The notes under the pieces are model-generated. The model worked only from the letters and a program-made list of their open reading frames with translations. It made no database searches and was not told the origin of the DNA. A stretch of 64,000 nucleotides of DNA from Gramella sp. AN32 (GTDB taxonomy: Bacteria; Bacteroidota; Bacteroidia; Flavobacteriales; Flavobacteriaceae), in the NCBI RefSeq assembly GCF_023718305.1, contig NZ_QEYO01000009.1, forward strand, positions 122,170 through 186,169, read 5' to 3'. Positions 28,547 through 37,418 of this stretch are shown piece by piece. Each line of letters starts with the position of its first letter. The first letter of the stretch is position 1. A program made the position numbers and the translations under genes.

Positions 28547-30928
28547 ATGATCAAACATAATTTTAAAATAGCCTGGAGGAGTATCTGGAATGCCAAATCC
28601 TATACCCTTATCAATATCGTGGGACTTTCTGCAGGTCTCGCCAGTTTTATAATCGTGTTGTTATATCTCAATTATGAGCTAAGCTACGATACCTGGTCTC
28701 CGGAACTGGAAAAAGTTTATCGGGTTGGTATGGAAACCAACGGCGATGTGCAATATAATACACCCGCTCCCCTGGCCTCTTTTTTAGCCGAGAAAGATCC
28801 TAATATTGTTACTTCCACCTCGATTCAGGAAAGTGGAGATTTTGAAGGCCTTCTTAGTACTAATGATAAAAGCGTGTATCAGGACGGCCTCATCATTGCC
28901 GATAGTAATTTCTTCAATGTATTTCCGCTGAAAATTGTACAGGGGAATACTAAAAATCCTTTAGAAAAACCCAATTCTGTTCTTATTAGTGAAGAGTTGA
29001 GCAAAAAGCTTTTTGGCAATGCAGACCCTCTAGGACAAACCATAAAACTCTATAATTTTTTTGAAACTACTGTTACCGGTGTCATGGCAAAAGCTGAAAC
29101 GCCATCACATTTAAAGGCTCACCTGGTTGCCCTAAGCCCTTATGGTGAAGAAGTGAACCACTGGCAAAATTTTTCTTATACCACCTATATAAAGCTAAAA
29201 GGTCCGGTTTCCGAAGAAAATATTACCGATCGCATTAACAGGGTATATTTTAATGAACGGCTAAAAAAAGAAAAACAAACTTTTGAAGAATATCAAAAAG
29301 GCGCAAAGAAAACCAGCCTTTTTGTGGATGCTGTGCCCAATATTCACAATTTCCCAAAATATGAAAGCAGTAATATTCAAACTGTAGCCATACTTTTTGT
29401 CCTTGCGATTCTGCTATTAATTATTGGGGCCATTAATTTCAGCAATCTTAGCATCGCAAAATCACTGGGGAAAACCAAGGAAATTGGAGTTCGGAAAGTA
29501 CTTGGCTCTGGAAATTGGAATTTATTCTGGCAGTTTATGGCCGAAGCTATTCTGCAATGTGTTATTAGCCTGATCATAGCAATTGGTGTCGTTCTGCTAA
29601 GCTTACCTTACGTGAATAGCATTTTTGGACTTGAGCTTAGCTTAGGCAGTAATTTTGAGTTTCTTGGCCAGATTGGTCTTTGTTTAGGAGCAATCATTCT
29701 TATATCGGGGCTTTTCCCTTCTATTCTCTTATCCAGGTTCAAACTTTTAAAAATTCTGAATGGTGGAACTTCTACAGGAAATAAAGGCCTGATATTAAGA
29801 AACGTACTGGTTATTTTTCAATTTATCGTCACCTCATTTTTCATTATCGCCATTGTCGTGATCAATAAACAACTGAATTATATCCAGACCAAAGACAAAG
29901 GTTTTTCCGAAGAACAGCTCGTGCGTATTGAATCATCTCAAAATACCAGAGATACAAATTTTGAAACCGTTAGAGATCAATTGCTTGATATTCCGGGCGT
30001 GGAGGCAGTTTCTAAAACCACGAATGTTCCTGGAGATAAATTCGCCGATTCCTCCACGGTCAATTTCAGTTTTAAAAGCAAAGAATTCAAGATGAATTCG
30101 GTTAAAATAAGTGCAGGTTATTTTACCACCCTGAAAACAGCTATAGTTCACGGAAGAAATTTTCAAAATACCGGAGCAGATATTCATACTCAAACTGCTA
30201 TTATCAATGAGACCGCCGCTGCCAATTTGAGTTCTCAAAATGTGCTGGGTGAAAACCTATTTTTCCCCGGTTGTGAAGAGAAACCTATGCAAATCGTGGG
30301 AATTGTAAAAGATTTTAATGTTTTGGGATTTGAAAATAAGGTGCAGCCTGCCGTTTTCACTATTGGGAATGAAGCCTGCATGTTCCAGTCTGGCGGCGCG
30401 ATCCTGGCGAGATTGAACACCCAAAATCCTAAAGCCAGCATCGATAAAATTGAAAGTCTGTGGAAACAGGTAGAACCGGGAACACCTATGCGATATTCCT
30501 TTTTGGATGATAATTTCCAACAATTATTTTCTTCTTATTACAGGCTACAAAAGGTCATTAGTTTCTTCGGAATCATTGCGATCTTAATTTCCATTATGGG
30601 CTTATTTGCGCTTACCACCTTTATTTTAAAACAACGTGTCAAGGAAATAGGCGTTCGAAAAGTCCTTGGAGCTGAAGTTACCAATATCGTGGCCCTGATG
30701 AGTAAAAATTTTCTCATCCTTGTTTCACTGGCAATTTTATTCGCAATACCACTTAGCTGGTATGCAATGAACAAATGGCTGGAAAATTTCGCCTATAAAA
30801 CGGAACTAAGCTGGTGGATCTTTATGATTTCAGGACTTATTGTTTTAATGATTGCATTCCTTACGATAAGCCTGAAAACTATAAAAACAGCAATGGCTAA
30901 TCCGGTTAAAAGTCTTAGAACTGAATAA
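28547..30928 (+). CDS. MacB/FtsX-type ABC permease 6 of 8
   Basis: This 793-residue protein starts MIKHNFKIAWRSIWNAK. Coupling segments are KTKEIGVRKVLGSG and RVKEIGVRKVLGAE, and the tail is NPVKSLRTE. The segment after the first coupling helix reads NWNLFWQF, aromatic-rich compared with its sisters. The second periplasmic domain contains FFPGCEEKPMQIVG and FTIGNEACMFQSGG, giving two cysteines that may form a disulfide; the other copies lack this pair. Confidence 0.92.
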   Translation: MIKHNFKIAWRSIWNAKSYTLINIVGLSAGLASFIIVLLYLNYELSYDTWSPELEKVYRVGMETNGDVQYNTPAPLASFLAEKDPNIVTSTSIQESGDFEGLLSTNDKSVYQDGLIIADSNFFNVFPLKIVQGNTKNPLEKPNSVLISEELSKKLFGNADPLGQTIKLYNFFETTVTGVMAKAETPSHLKAHLVALSPYGEEVNHWQNFSYTTYIKLKGPVSEENITDRINRVYFNERLKKEKQTFEEYQKGAKKTSLFVDAVPNIHNFPKYESSNIQTVAILFVLAILLLIIGAINFSNLSIAKSLGKTKEIGVRKVLGSGNWNLFWQFMAEAILQCVISLIIAIGVVLLSLPYVNSIFGLELSLGSNFEFLGQIGLCLGAIILISGLFPSILLSRFKLLKILNGGTSTGNKGLILRNVLVIFQFIVTSFFIIAIVVINKQLNYIQTKDKGFSEEQLVRIESSQNTRDTNFETVRDQLLDIPGVEAVSKTTNVPGDKFADSSTVNFSFKSKEFKMNSVKISAGYFTTLKTAIVHGRNFQNTGADIHTQTAIINETAAANLSSQNVLGENLFFPGCEEKPMQIVGIVKDFNVLGFENKVQPAVFTIGNEACMFQSGGAILARLNTQNPKASIDKIESLWKQVEPGTPMRYSFLDDNFQQLFSSYYRLQKVISFFGIIAILISIMGLFALTTFILKQRVKEIGVRKVLGAEVTNIVALMSKNFLILVSLAILFAIPLSWYAMNKWLENFAYKTELSWWIFMISGLIVLMIAFLTISLKTIKTAMANPVKSLRTE

Positions 30929-30931
30929 TCT

Positions 30932-30964
30932 AGACCTACAAGGTTTTGGAAACCTTGCAGGTCT
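30932..30964 (+). repeat. CCTGCAAGGTTT inverted repeat between permeases 6 and 7
   Basis: AGACCTACAAGGTTT-TGG-AAACCTTGCAGGTCT, a 15-bp inverted repeat with one mismatch. This is the best copy of the family and fills most of the 51-nt gap, ending 15 nt before the permease 7 ATG. Confidence 0.8.
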
Positions 30965-30979
30965 CAAAATATAGAAATC

Positions 30980-33391
30980 ATGATCAAAAACTATCTAAAA
31001 ACGGGCTGGCGGAATATCATCAAGAACAAAGGCACTTTTGCGGTGAATATTACCGGACTTGCTCTTGGAATTGCTTCGTGCATCATGATCATGCTTTATG
31101 TTTCAGATGAACTGAGCTATGATCGTTTCAATGAAAAGGCAGATGAAATCGTTCGGGTGGTTTTCAGGGCGAATGTAAACGGTGAGGAAATGAAAGAAGC
31201 CGTGGTGATGGCACCGGTGGCGCAGACCCTGAAAAATGACCTTCCGGAAGTTATCGACGCCACCCGACTGGCAAAATCTTTTAATAACAGGCTGGAATAT
31301 AATGGTTCTTATTATGGCCAGAGTAGTCTGGCGTATGTAGATCCCAATTTTTTTAATGTGTTCACGCTACCAATCATTCAGGGAGAGCAAAAAACGTCTC
31401 TTGACAAACCAAATTCAGTAGTAATTTCTGAATCTCTTGCAAAAAGTATTTTCGGAAATACCGATCCTGTAGGAAAAACTATTACTGTTACCAATCGCGA
31501 TGAACAGCTGAATGTTTCCGGGGTGATGAAAGATATGCCGAAAAATTCCCATTTTCATTTTGATCTCCTGGTTTCTACTTTGGGATATGAGCAGGCTCAA
31601 AAAACAACCTGGATGGAATCTGATTTTTTTACCTACCTGGTGCTTAAAAAAGGAACCGCCATTAATACAGTTGAAACCAAACTTCCGGCAATCACTAAAA
31701 AATGTATGGGTCCGCAGATGATGGGCGCCATCGGAAAGTCCTATGAAGACTTTCAAAAGGATAACAGCCTGGGCCTTTTTCTTCAGCCACTGACCGATAT
31801 TCATTTACATTCCGATTTTTCTGATTCAACAACTTTGGAACAGGGAGGCGATATTAAATACGTCTATATTTTCAGTGCAGTGGCGCTTTTTATGCTGATA
31901 ATTGCCTGTATTAATTTTATGAACCTGGCCACGGCTTCTGCTTCCAAAAGGTCTAAGGAAGTAGGGATTAGAAAGGTCCTTGGCTCTAATAAAAAACAGC
32001 TCATTTACCAGTTTCTAGCGGAAGCTTTTATTTCAACACTTCTCGCCACTTTTCTGGCTATCGCCCTCTTCTCGATTGCTTTGCCTTTTTTTAATCAACT
32101 GGCAGGGAAAGAGATTGAATTTTCATCACTTTTAAAACCAGTCTATGTCCTGTCATTATTAGGATTAATTATTCTTATTACATTTCTTGCGGGCAGTTAT
32201 CCGGCATTTTATCTTTCCTCATTCAATCCATTGAATGCCCTGAAATCGAAATTTTCAGGAAGCGGAAAAAATTCCGGAATTCGCAGTGGCCTGGTAATTT
32301 TTCAGTTTGTGATCTCCGCCGGACTTATTCTCGCCACTTTGGTAGTGAGGGAGCAGATGAATTATATTCAGAATAAAGATATAGGCTATGAGAAAAACCA
32401 ATTATTGGTGGTTCGAAATACGTATTTACTGAAAAATAATGAAGACAATTTCCTCGATAAAATAGAAAACGATCCCAGGATTGCAAATATGACCCATTCG
32501 GCATTTGTTCCGGCAGGGGAAAGCGATAACGAAGTTGGTGGAATTTTTCTGAACGGGGAATTCCAGCGTCGTATGTTTTTTTACAACATAGATGAAAACT
32601 ATATCCCGACCATGGGTATGGAATTGCTGCAGGGTAGGAATTTTTCAGAAGAATTTGGAGATGAAAGCGATAAAGTGATAATCAACGAAAAAGCAGCAGA
32701 GATACTTGGATTAGGAAAAAATGCGCTGGGCAAGACTTTTCAGCGAGATACTAATGAAGGTCTGCGCGATATAACTATTATTGGCGTGATCAAAGATTTC
32801 AATTTCAGATCACTGCATCAGGAAATTGAACCGCTCATCCTGAAGAAAAATCCGTATGGTGGCGTGATCATCAGGTCAAAAACTGCTGATATGTCTGGCA
32901 TCATCAAAAACCTGAATGAAGACTGGAACAATTATTATCCAAAAGAGGCTTTGAACTATAGCGTCTTGGATGATTCATTTAATCATACCTATCTAAAAGA
33001 ACGGAAAATGGGTACGATCCTCACGCTTTTTACCATTCTTACCATTATCGTAGCCTGTCTGGGACTTTTCGGACTGGTCACTTTTACTGCGGAACAGCGT
33101 TTTAAGGAAATTGGAATCAGGAAAGTGCTGGGGTCATCGGTTTCACAAATCGTTACGCTACTTTCAAAAGATTTTCTAAAGCTTGTAGGAATATCATTTT
33201 TAATCGCGTTTCCATTAAGTTATTACCTCATGAACAAATGGCTTCAGGATTTCGCATACCGCATAGAAATCCAATGGTGGTTATTTTTGCTGGCTGCAAT
33301 CATCACCATGGGAATTGCATTTTTGACCATAGGAATTAAAAGTTTTAAAGCTGCCAGTATGAATCCCATAAAAAGTTTAAAAACAGAATAA
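30980..33391 (+). CDS. MacB/FtsX-type ABC permease 7 of 8
   Basis: This 803-residue protein starts MIKNYLKTGWRNIIKNK. Coupling segments are RSKEVGIRKVLGSN and RFKEIGIRKVLGSS. The C-terminus reads NPIKSLKTE, a conservative variant of the shared tail. The first periplasmic domain contains a basic, methionine-rich stretch (KKCMGPQMMGAIGKSYEDF, about 237-255). It is followed, unlike the others, by a small exported GIN-domain gene 53 nt downstream instead of the next permease. Confidence 0.92.
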   Translation: MIKNYLKTGWRNIIKNKGTFAVNITGLALGIASCIMIMLYVSDELSYDRFNEKADEIVRVVFRANVNGEEMKEAVVMAPVAQTLKNDLPEVIDATRLAKSFNNRLEYNGSYYGQSSLAYVDPNFFNVFTLPIIQGEQKTSLDKPNSVVISESLAKSIFGNTDPVGKTITVTNRDEQLNVSGVMKDMPKNSHFHFDLLVSTLGYEQAQKTTWMESDFFTYLVLKKGTAINTVETKLPAITKKCMGPQMMGAIGKSYEDFQKDNSLGLFLQPLTDIHLHSDFSDSTTLEQGGDIKYVYIFSAVALFMLIIACINFMNLATASASKRSKEVGIRKVLGSNKKQLIYQFLAEAFISTLLATFLAIALFSIALPFFNQLAGKEIEFSSLLKPVYVLSLLGLIILITFLAGSYPAFYLSSFNPLNALKSKFSGSGKNSGIRSGLVIFQFVISAGLILATLVVREQMNYIQNKDIGYEKNQLLVVRNTYLLKNNEDNFLDKIENDPRIANMTHSAFVPAGESDNEVGGIFLNGEFQRRMFFYNIDENYIPTMGMELLQGRNFSEEFGDESDKVIINEKAAEILGLGKNALGKTFQRDTNEGLRDITIIGVIKDFNFRSLHQEIEPLILKKNPYGGVIIRSKTADMSGIIKNLNEDWNNYYPKEALNYSVLDDSFNHTYLKERKMGTILTLFTILTIIVACLGLFGLVTFTAEQRFKEIGIRKVLGSSVSQIVTLLSKDFLKLVGISFLIAFPLSYYLMNKWLQDFAYRIEIQWWLFLLAAIITMGIAFLTIGIKSFKAASMNPIKSLKTE

Positions 33392-33444
33392 AAGCCCTTC
33401 TAGCTCCCAAAAAGGAAAGGTCTCAATAAATAAAATTAACAAAT

Positions 33445-34209
33445 ATGAAAACACAAATTTTAATTAATCGTAAACTGCTTATCGCCTTCATAATAAGTCT
33501 GATAAGCTTTAATTTCTCTAACGCACAAACTGAAACTATTGAAGTTTCTACTTTTAATGAAGTGATTATTAGTCCGTACATCGAGGTTATTTTTAAACAA
33601 TCTGACACGGAATCTGTAGTCATCGAAAGATCAAAGGTTGATTCAGAAAAAATCAATATAGAAGTAGATAAGAAAAGGCTGCAAATTCACCTAGATGATG
33701 CCAAAGTTGTCGGAAAAGTTGAAGAGGTTATGGTAAACGGCCGGGAACAGAATCGTCCCATCTATAGAGGTACACAAGTTAGTATCATTGTGAATTATAA
33801 AAACCTGGAAGAGGTTGAAATTCGTAGCGAAGAACAAATCAATTTTGAAGATGCTATCACCATCGAAGATTTTGAAATGCATATCTACGGTTCACCAAAG
33901 GTCTATTTTGAGAGCATTACTGCGGAAGAATTTAAAGTTGCCATCTATGGCGAAAGTTATCTTGAAATAAAAGCTGGTAAAGTTGATTTTCAGCGCTATA
34001 GAAGTTATGGGAAAAGCGAAGTGAATGCGATTGATCTATTATCTAAAGAAACGAAAATCGCTGCTTATGGAAACAATCATCTTGTGGTAAATGTTTCCGA
34101 AGAGTTGAAAGTTTCGGCTTTTGGGGAAGCCAAAATTCAATATAGAGGAAATGCCAAAGTAAAAAAAGGCCTGAAAATAGGAGAAACTGTAGTTCAAAAA
34201 ATTAACTAA
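33445..34209 (+). CDS. Exported GIN-domain (DUF2807) protein inside the permease array
   Basis: This 254-residue protein has a cleavable signal peptide (about 1-27, ending FSNAQ). It then has the repeated beta-strand pattern of the GIN/DUF2807 domain: paired turns with Y-G (HIYGSPKV, AIYGESY, RSYGKSEV, AAYGNNH) and a late SAFGEAKIQYRGNAKV segment. GIN proteins are Bacteroidota surface or periplasmic proteins of unknown function, sometimes called autotransporter adhesin heads. It lies 53 nt after permease 7 and 20 nt before permease 8, so it is co-transcribed and may be a periplasmic accessory or substrate-binding subunit. That role is inference. Confidence 0.85.
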   Translation: MKTQILINRKLLIAFIISLISFNFSNAQTETIEVSTFNEVIISPYIEVIFKQSDTESVVIERSKVDSEKINIEVDKKRLQIHLDDAKVVGKVEEVMVNGREQNRPIYRGTQVSIIVNYKNLEEVEIRSEEQINFEDAITIEDFEMHIYGSPKVYFESITAEEFKVAIYGESYLEIKAGKVDFQRYRSYGKSEVNAIDLLSKETKIAAYGNNHLVVNVSEELKVSAFGEAKIQYRGNAKVKKGLKIGETVVQKIN

Positions 34210-34229
34210 AACCTGAAAATCAATCATTC

Positions 34230-36614
34230 ATGTTTAAAAATTTCATCAAAATATCCTGGCGGAAAATCAAGTCAGATAAAACTTTCTCATTCATCAATAT
34301 TCTGGGACTTTCTATTGGACTCACCATTACCCTACTCCTGTTCATGTTTGTAATGAAAGAAAAGAGTTTCGATACAATGTATGCCAACAAAGACAGAATT
34401 TACCGGGTAATCTTTCATACTACGGATCAGCGGAATAACGAGATCTGGGCAACTGTTCCTGCGGCTTTAAAACCAGAAGCACAAATGGAAATTCCCGATA
34501 TCGAGAAATCTAGTCGACTCTGGGATCATGATTTCGGAAAGACGGCCTCTATTGAGGCTAATAATGAACAATTCTCGGAGCCTAAATTATATTATACCGA
34601 TCCTGAATTCTTCCAGATCTTCCAACTGAATTTTGTTTATGGAAGTTCAAATAAACAACTTGAAAGACCTAATACCGTAGTGCTTTCAAAGTCTACTGCT
34701 AAAAAATTCTTCGGAGAGACAAACCCAATCGGCCAAACGCTTAGCATAGACAATAAGCGCAAAATGGAAGTGACCGGAGTTTATGAAGATTTTCCTTCAA
34801 ATTCAAGCTTGGACGGGAATGTGATAGCTTCGTTCCGGTCCATTGGATTTTATAAAGAACCCAGCTGGAGCAATGCCAGTTTTGAAACTTATTTTCTGCT
34901 GAATAAAAATGCTGATGTTGGTTCGGTCACTCAAAAAATGCAGGATCTCGTGGATAACAATGTTCCGAAAGAAGACCAATGGTACAGCCTTGCCTTACAG
35001 CCACTCGAGAAAATGCATTTATATTCTTCTGAAATCAAAAGCGCATATTCCTCAAAAATCGGCAGCATAGAGGAAGTTAGGAACTTTAGTCTTTTAGCCC
35101 TTCTCATTTTACTCATCGCCTGTATTAATTACATGAACCTAGCCACCGCAAGATCTCAAAAAAGCATGAAAGATGTTGGGATCAACAAAACGCTGGGAGC
35201 TTCGAATAGGGTTTTAATTCTTCGGTTTTTTACCGAAACCGGATTTGTCACTTTGATCGCAATTCTGCTTGCCTTTATTTTTACTGTTTTAGCTATTCCG
35301 GTTTTTGAAGGGGTTGTAGGAACCTCACTTTCACTGAATTTCCTATGGTCTTTCCAGTTTATAGTAGCAATTTTAGGGATATGGGTAATCACTACTTTGA
35401 TTGCTGGCTCCTTCCCTGCCCTACATCTTTCAAGATTTTCACCTATTGAAGTGATGCAATCTGGTAAAACCAGAGAAAGCTTTTCTGCAAATTTGAGAAA
35501 AGGACTGGTGATAGCTCAGTTTTCAGCTTCCGTGATATTGATTATCAGTACGATTGTAATCTACAATCAGCTGGAATTTATGAGGAATAAAAATTTAGGA
35601 TACAATCCTGATAACACCATTGCAGTTTCCATTGCCGCCATAAATTCAGATTCTGAGCGCGAAACCCTTATCAATCAGTTTGAAAGCCTGCCTGAAGTTT
35701 CAGCGGCATCGATGGCACAGGGATATCCAGGAATTTCGGTAAGTGGTAGATCGCTTTTTAAAAATATAAATTCAGACGACGCCATCTCACTGCAGACAAA
35801 CCGTGCTCAGGGAGGCATCACAGAGGTGCTTCATTTAAAATTATTGGCTGGAAAAGACCTGCCAAAGAATAAACAATCGGAAGATTCTATCGTTGATGTC
35901 TTGTTGAACAAAAAAGCGGTGGATTTCTTGGGTATTTCTCCGCAAGAAGTAATCGGAAAGAATATTATTGCCAATCTTGGACCAAATGCCTACGTGGTTG
36001 GCGTAGTAGATGATTTCAATTTTTCTTCTCTACGTTCTCCAATTGGCGCGTACGCTTTTAATAATGGATTTGAACCTTTACGCTATATGCTAATACGCTT
36101 TGAGAGCAACGACTTGCCGGCAACCTTGGAAAAATTTAAAGATAAATTTAAAGATGTAGTTCCAACTTCAGCTTTTGATTATACTTTTTTGGATAAGAAT
36201 GTAGAACAGATGTATGCATTAGAACAAAGAACAGCAAAGGTCTCACTCATCTTTGCCGGTCTGGCGATTTTTGTAGCCTGTCTGGGACTTTTTGGTCTTG
36301 CGGCATTTATGGCCGAACAACGCACAAAGGAAATCGGCGTTAGAAAGGTACTCGGAGCCAGTGTGTCAGGGATTACAAAACTGTTATCTAAAGATTTTGT
36401 AAAACTAGTGCTGATCGCTCTGGTAATCGCTTTTCCGGTTGCTTACTGGATTGCTGAAAACTGGTTACAGGAGTTTGCTTATCGTATTGAAGTAAACTGG
36501 CAGATTTTTGTATTTGCGGGTATCATTGCTGTATTTATCGCTTTTATTACGGTAAGTTTTCAAGCGATTAAAGCGGCGGTTTCCAATCCTATAAATTCAT
36601 TGAGGAAGGAATAA
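34230..36614 (+). CDS. MacB/FtsX-type ABC permease 8 of 8
   Basis: This 794-residue protein starts MFKNFIKISWRKIKSDK, 20 nt after the GIN-domain gene. Its first coupling segment is diverged: KSMKDVGINKTLGAS, with Asp for Glu and Asn for Arg in the K-E-[IV]-G-[IV]-R-K consensus shared by most sisters. The second segment, RTKEIGVRKVLGAS, is canonical. The tail reads NPINSLRKE. One of the two ATPase contact sites may therefore be altered, and it may pair with the second ATPase encoded 128 nt downstream. Confidence 0.92.
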   Translation: MFKNFIKISWRKIKSDKTFSFINILGLSIGLTITLLLFMFVMKEKSFDTMYANKDRIYRVIFHTTDQRNNEIWATVPAALKPEAQMEIPDIEKSSRLWDHDFGKTASIEANNEQFSEPKLYYTDPEFFQIFQLNFVYGSSNKQLERPNTVVLSKSTAKKFFGETNPIGQTLSIDNKRKMEVTGVYEDFPSNSSLDGNVIASFRSIGFYKEPSWSNASFETYFLLNKNADVGSVTQKMQDLVDNNVPKEDQWYSLALQPLEKMHLYSSEIKSAYSSKIGSIEEVRNFSLLALLILLIACINYMNLATARSQKSMKDVGINKTLGASNRVLILRFFTETGFVTLIAILLAFIFTVLAIPVFEGVVGTSLSLNFLWSFQFIVAILGIWVITTLIAGSFPALHLSRFSPIEVMQSGKTRESFSANLRKGLVIAQFSASVILIISTIVIYNQLEFMRNKNLGYNPDNTIAVSIAAINSDSERETLINQFESLPEVSAASMAQGYPGISVSGRSLFKNINSDDAISLQTNRAQGGITEVLHLKLLAGKDLPKNKQSEDSIVDVLLNKKAVDFLGISPQEVIGKNIIANLGPNAYVVGVVDDFNFSSLRSPIGAYAFNNGFEPLRYMLIRFESNDLPATLEKFKDKFKDVVPTSAFDYTFLDKNVEQMYALEQRTAKVSLIFAGLAIFVACLGLFGLAAFMAEQRTKEIGVRKVLGASVSGITKLLSKDFVKLVLIALVIAFPVAYWIAENWLQEFAYRIEVNWQIFVFAGIIAVFIAFITVSFQAIKAAVSNPINSLRKE

Positions 36615-36627
36615 GTCCCCCTCTGCC

Positions 36628-36678
36628 CCTTGGGCATCCCTGCCTTTGCCGGCAGGCAGGTCCCCCGAAAGGGGAGAA
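36628..36678 (+). repeat. Compound hairpin between permease 8 and the second ATPase
   Basis: GCCCCTTGGGC, CCTGCC-TTTGCC-GGCAGG and CCCC-GAAA-GGGG follow one another, extending the C-run/G-run family seen in the earlier gaps. Several stable stems could form in the transcript. There is no T-run. Confidence 0.65.
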
Positions 36679-36742
36679 TTTAAACAATTAATCAAAAACA
36701 AGCTGAAACGAGTTCAGCTTAACGGAAATAAAATATAAAAAT

Positions 36743-37408
36743 ATGCTAAAACTAGAACACATCTATAAATGGGTAAAATCAGGTGGAAGAAGGATTTTTC
36801 TGTTAAACGATTTAAGCCTGAATGTTGAAAAAGGGGAATTTCTATCAATCATGGGGCCTTCTGGCTCTGGAAAGTCCACGCTATTAAATGTAATCGCCAT
36901 GCTGGATGAATTCAATGAAGGCGAATATTACTTTGAAGAGGAAGCCATTCATGAGCTAAAACCAAAAAAGCAGACTGAAATTTTCAATCAGAATATTGGA
37001 TTTATATTTCAAGCCTATCATCTATTGGATGATCTTACGGTTTATGAAAATATTGAAACTCCGCTGCTCTATAAAAAAGTAAAGAGTTCAGAGCGAAAAG
37101 CGCTAGTGGCAGATATCCTTGACCGTTTCAATATTGTAGGAAAGAAAGATCTTTTTCCGCATCAATTAAGTGGGGGGCAACAACAACTGGTAGGTATTGC
37201 AAGGGCCCTGATTATTAAACCGAAACTGATCCTAGCCGATGAACCTACCGGAAACCTCAACTCCAAGCAAAGCGATGAGATCATGCAACTATTTAAAGAG
37301 CTTAATGCGGAAGGCGTGACCATCATTCAGGCTACACATTCTGAAAGCAATGCCGAATACGGTTCGCGAATCATCAATTTAGTTGACGGCAGCGTCAAAA
37401 AATCTTAA
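36743..37408 (+). CDS. ABC transporter ATPase (MacB/LolD class), second of two in the locus
   Basis: This 221-residue nucleotide-binding domain has Walker A GPSGSGKST, Q-loop FIFQAYHLL, signature LSGGQQQLVGIARA, Walker B LILADEPTGNLN and H-loop ATHSESNA. Catalytic motifs are intact, but the residue after LSGGQQQ is Leu rather than the usual Arg of the first ATPase, and the D-loop position reads NLN rather than NLD. The two ATPases are clearly different in sequence, not a recent duplication. It sits at the end of the array and its stop is 10 nt before the proposed TTG start of the outer-membrane channel. Confidence 0.94.
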   Translation: MLKLEHIYKWVKSGGRRIFLLNDLSLNVEKGEFLSIMGPSGSGKSTLLNVIAMLDEFNEGEYYFEEEAIHELKPKKQTEIFNQNIGFIFQAYHLLDDLTVYENIETPLLYKKVKSSERKALVADILDRFNIVGKKDLFPHQLSGGQQQLVGIARALIIKPKLILADEPTGNLNSKQSDEIMQLFKELNAEGVTIIQATHSESNAEYGSRIINLVDGSVKKS

Positions 37409-37418
37409 ACATCAAATT

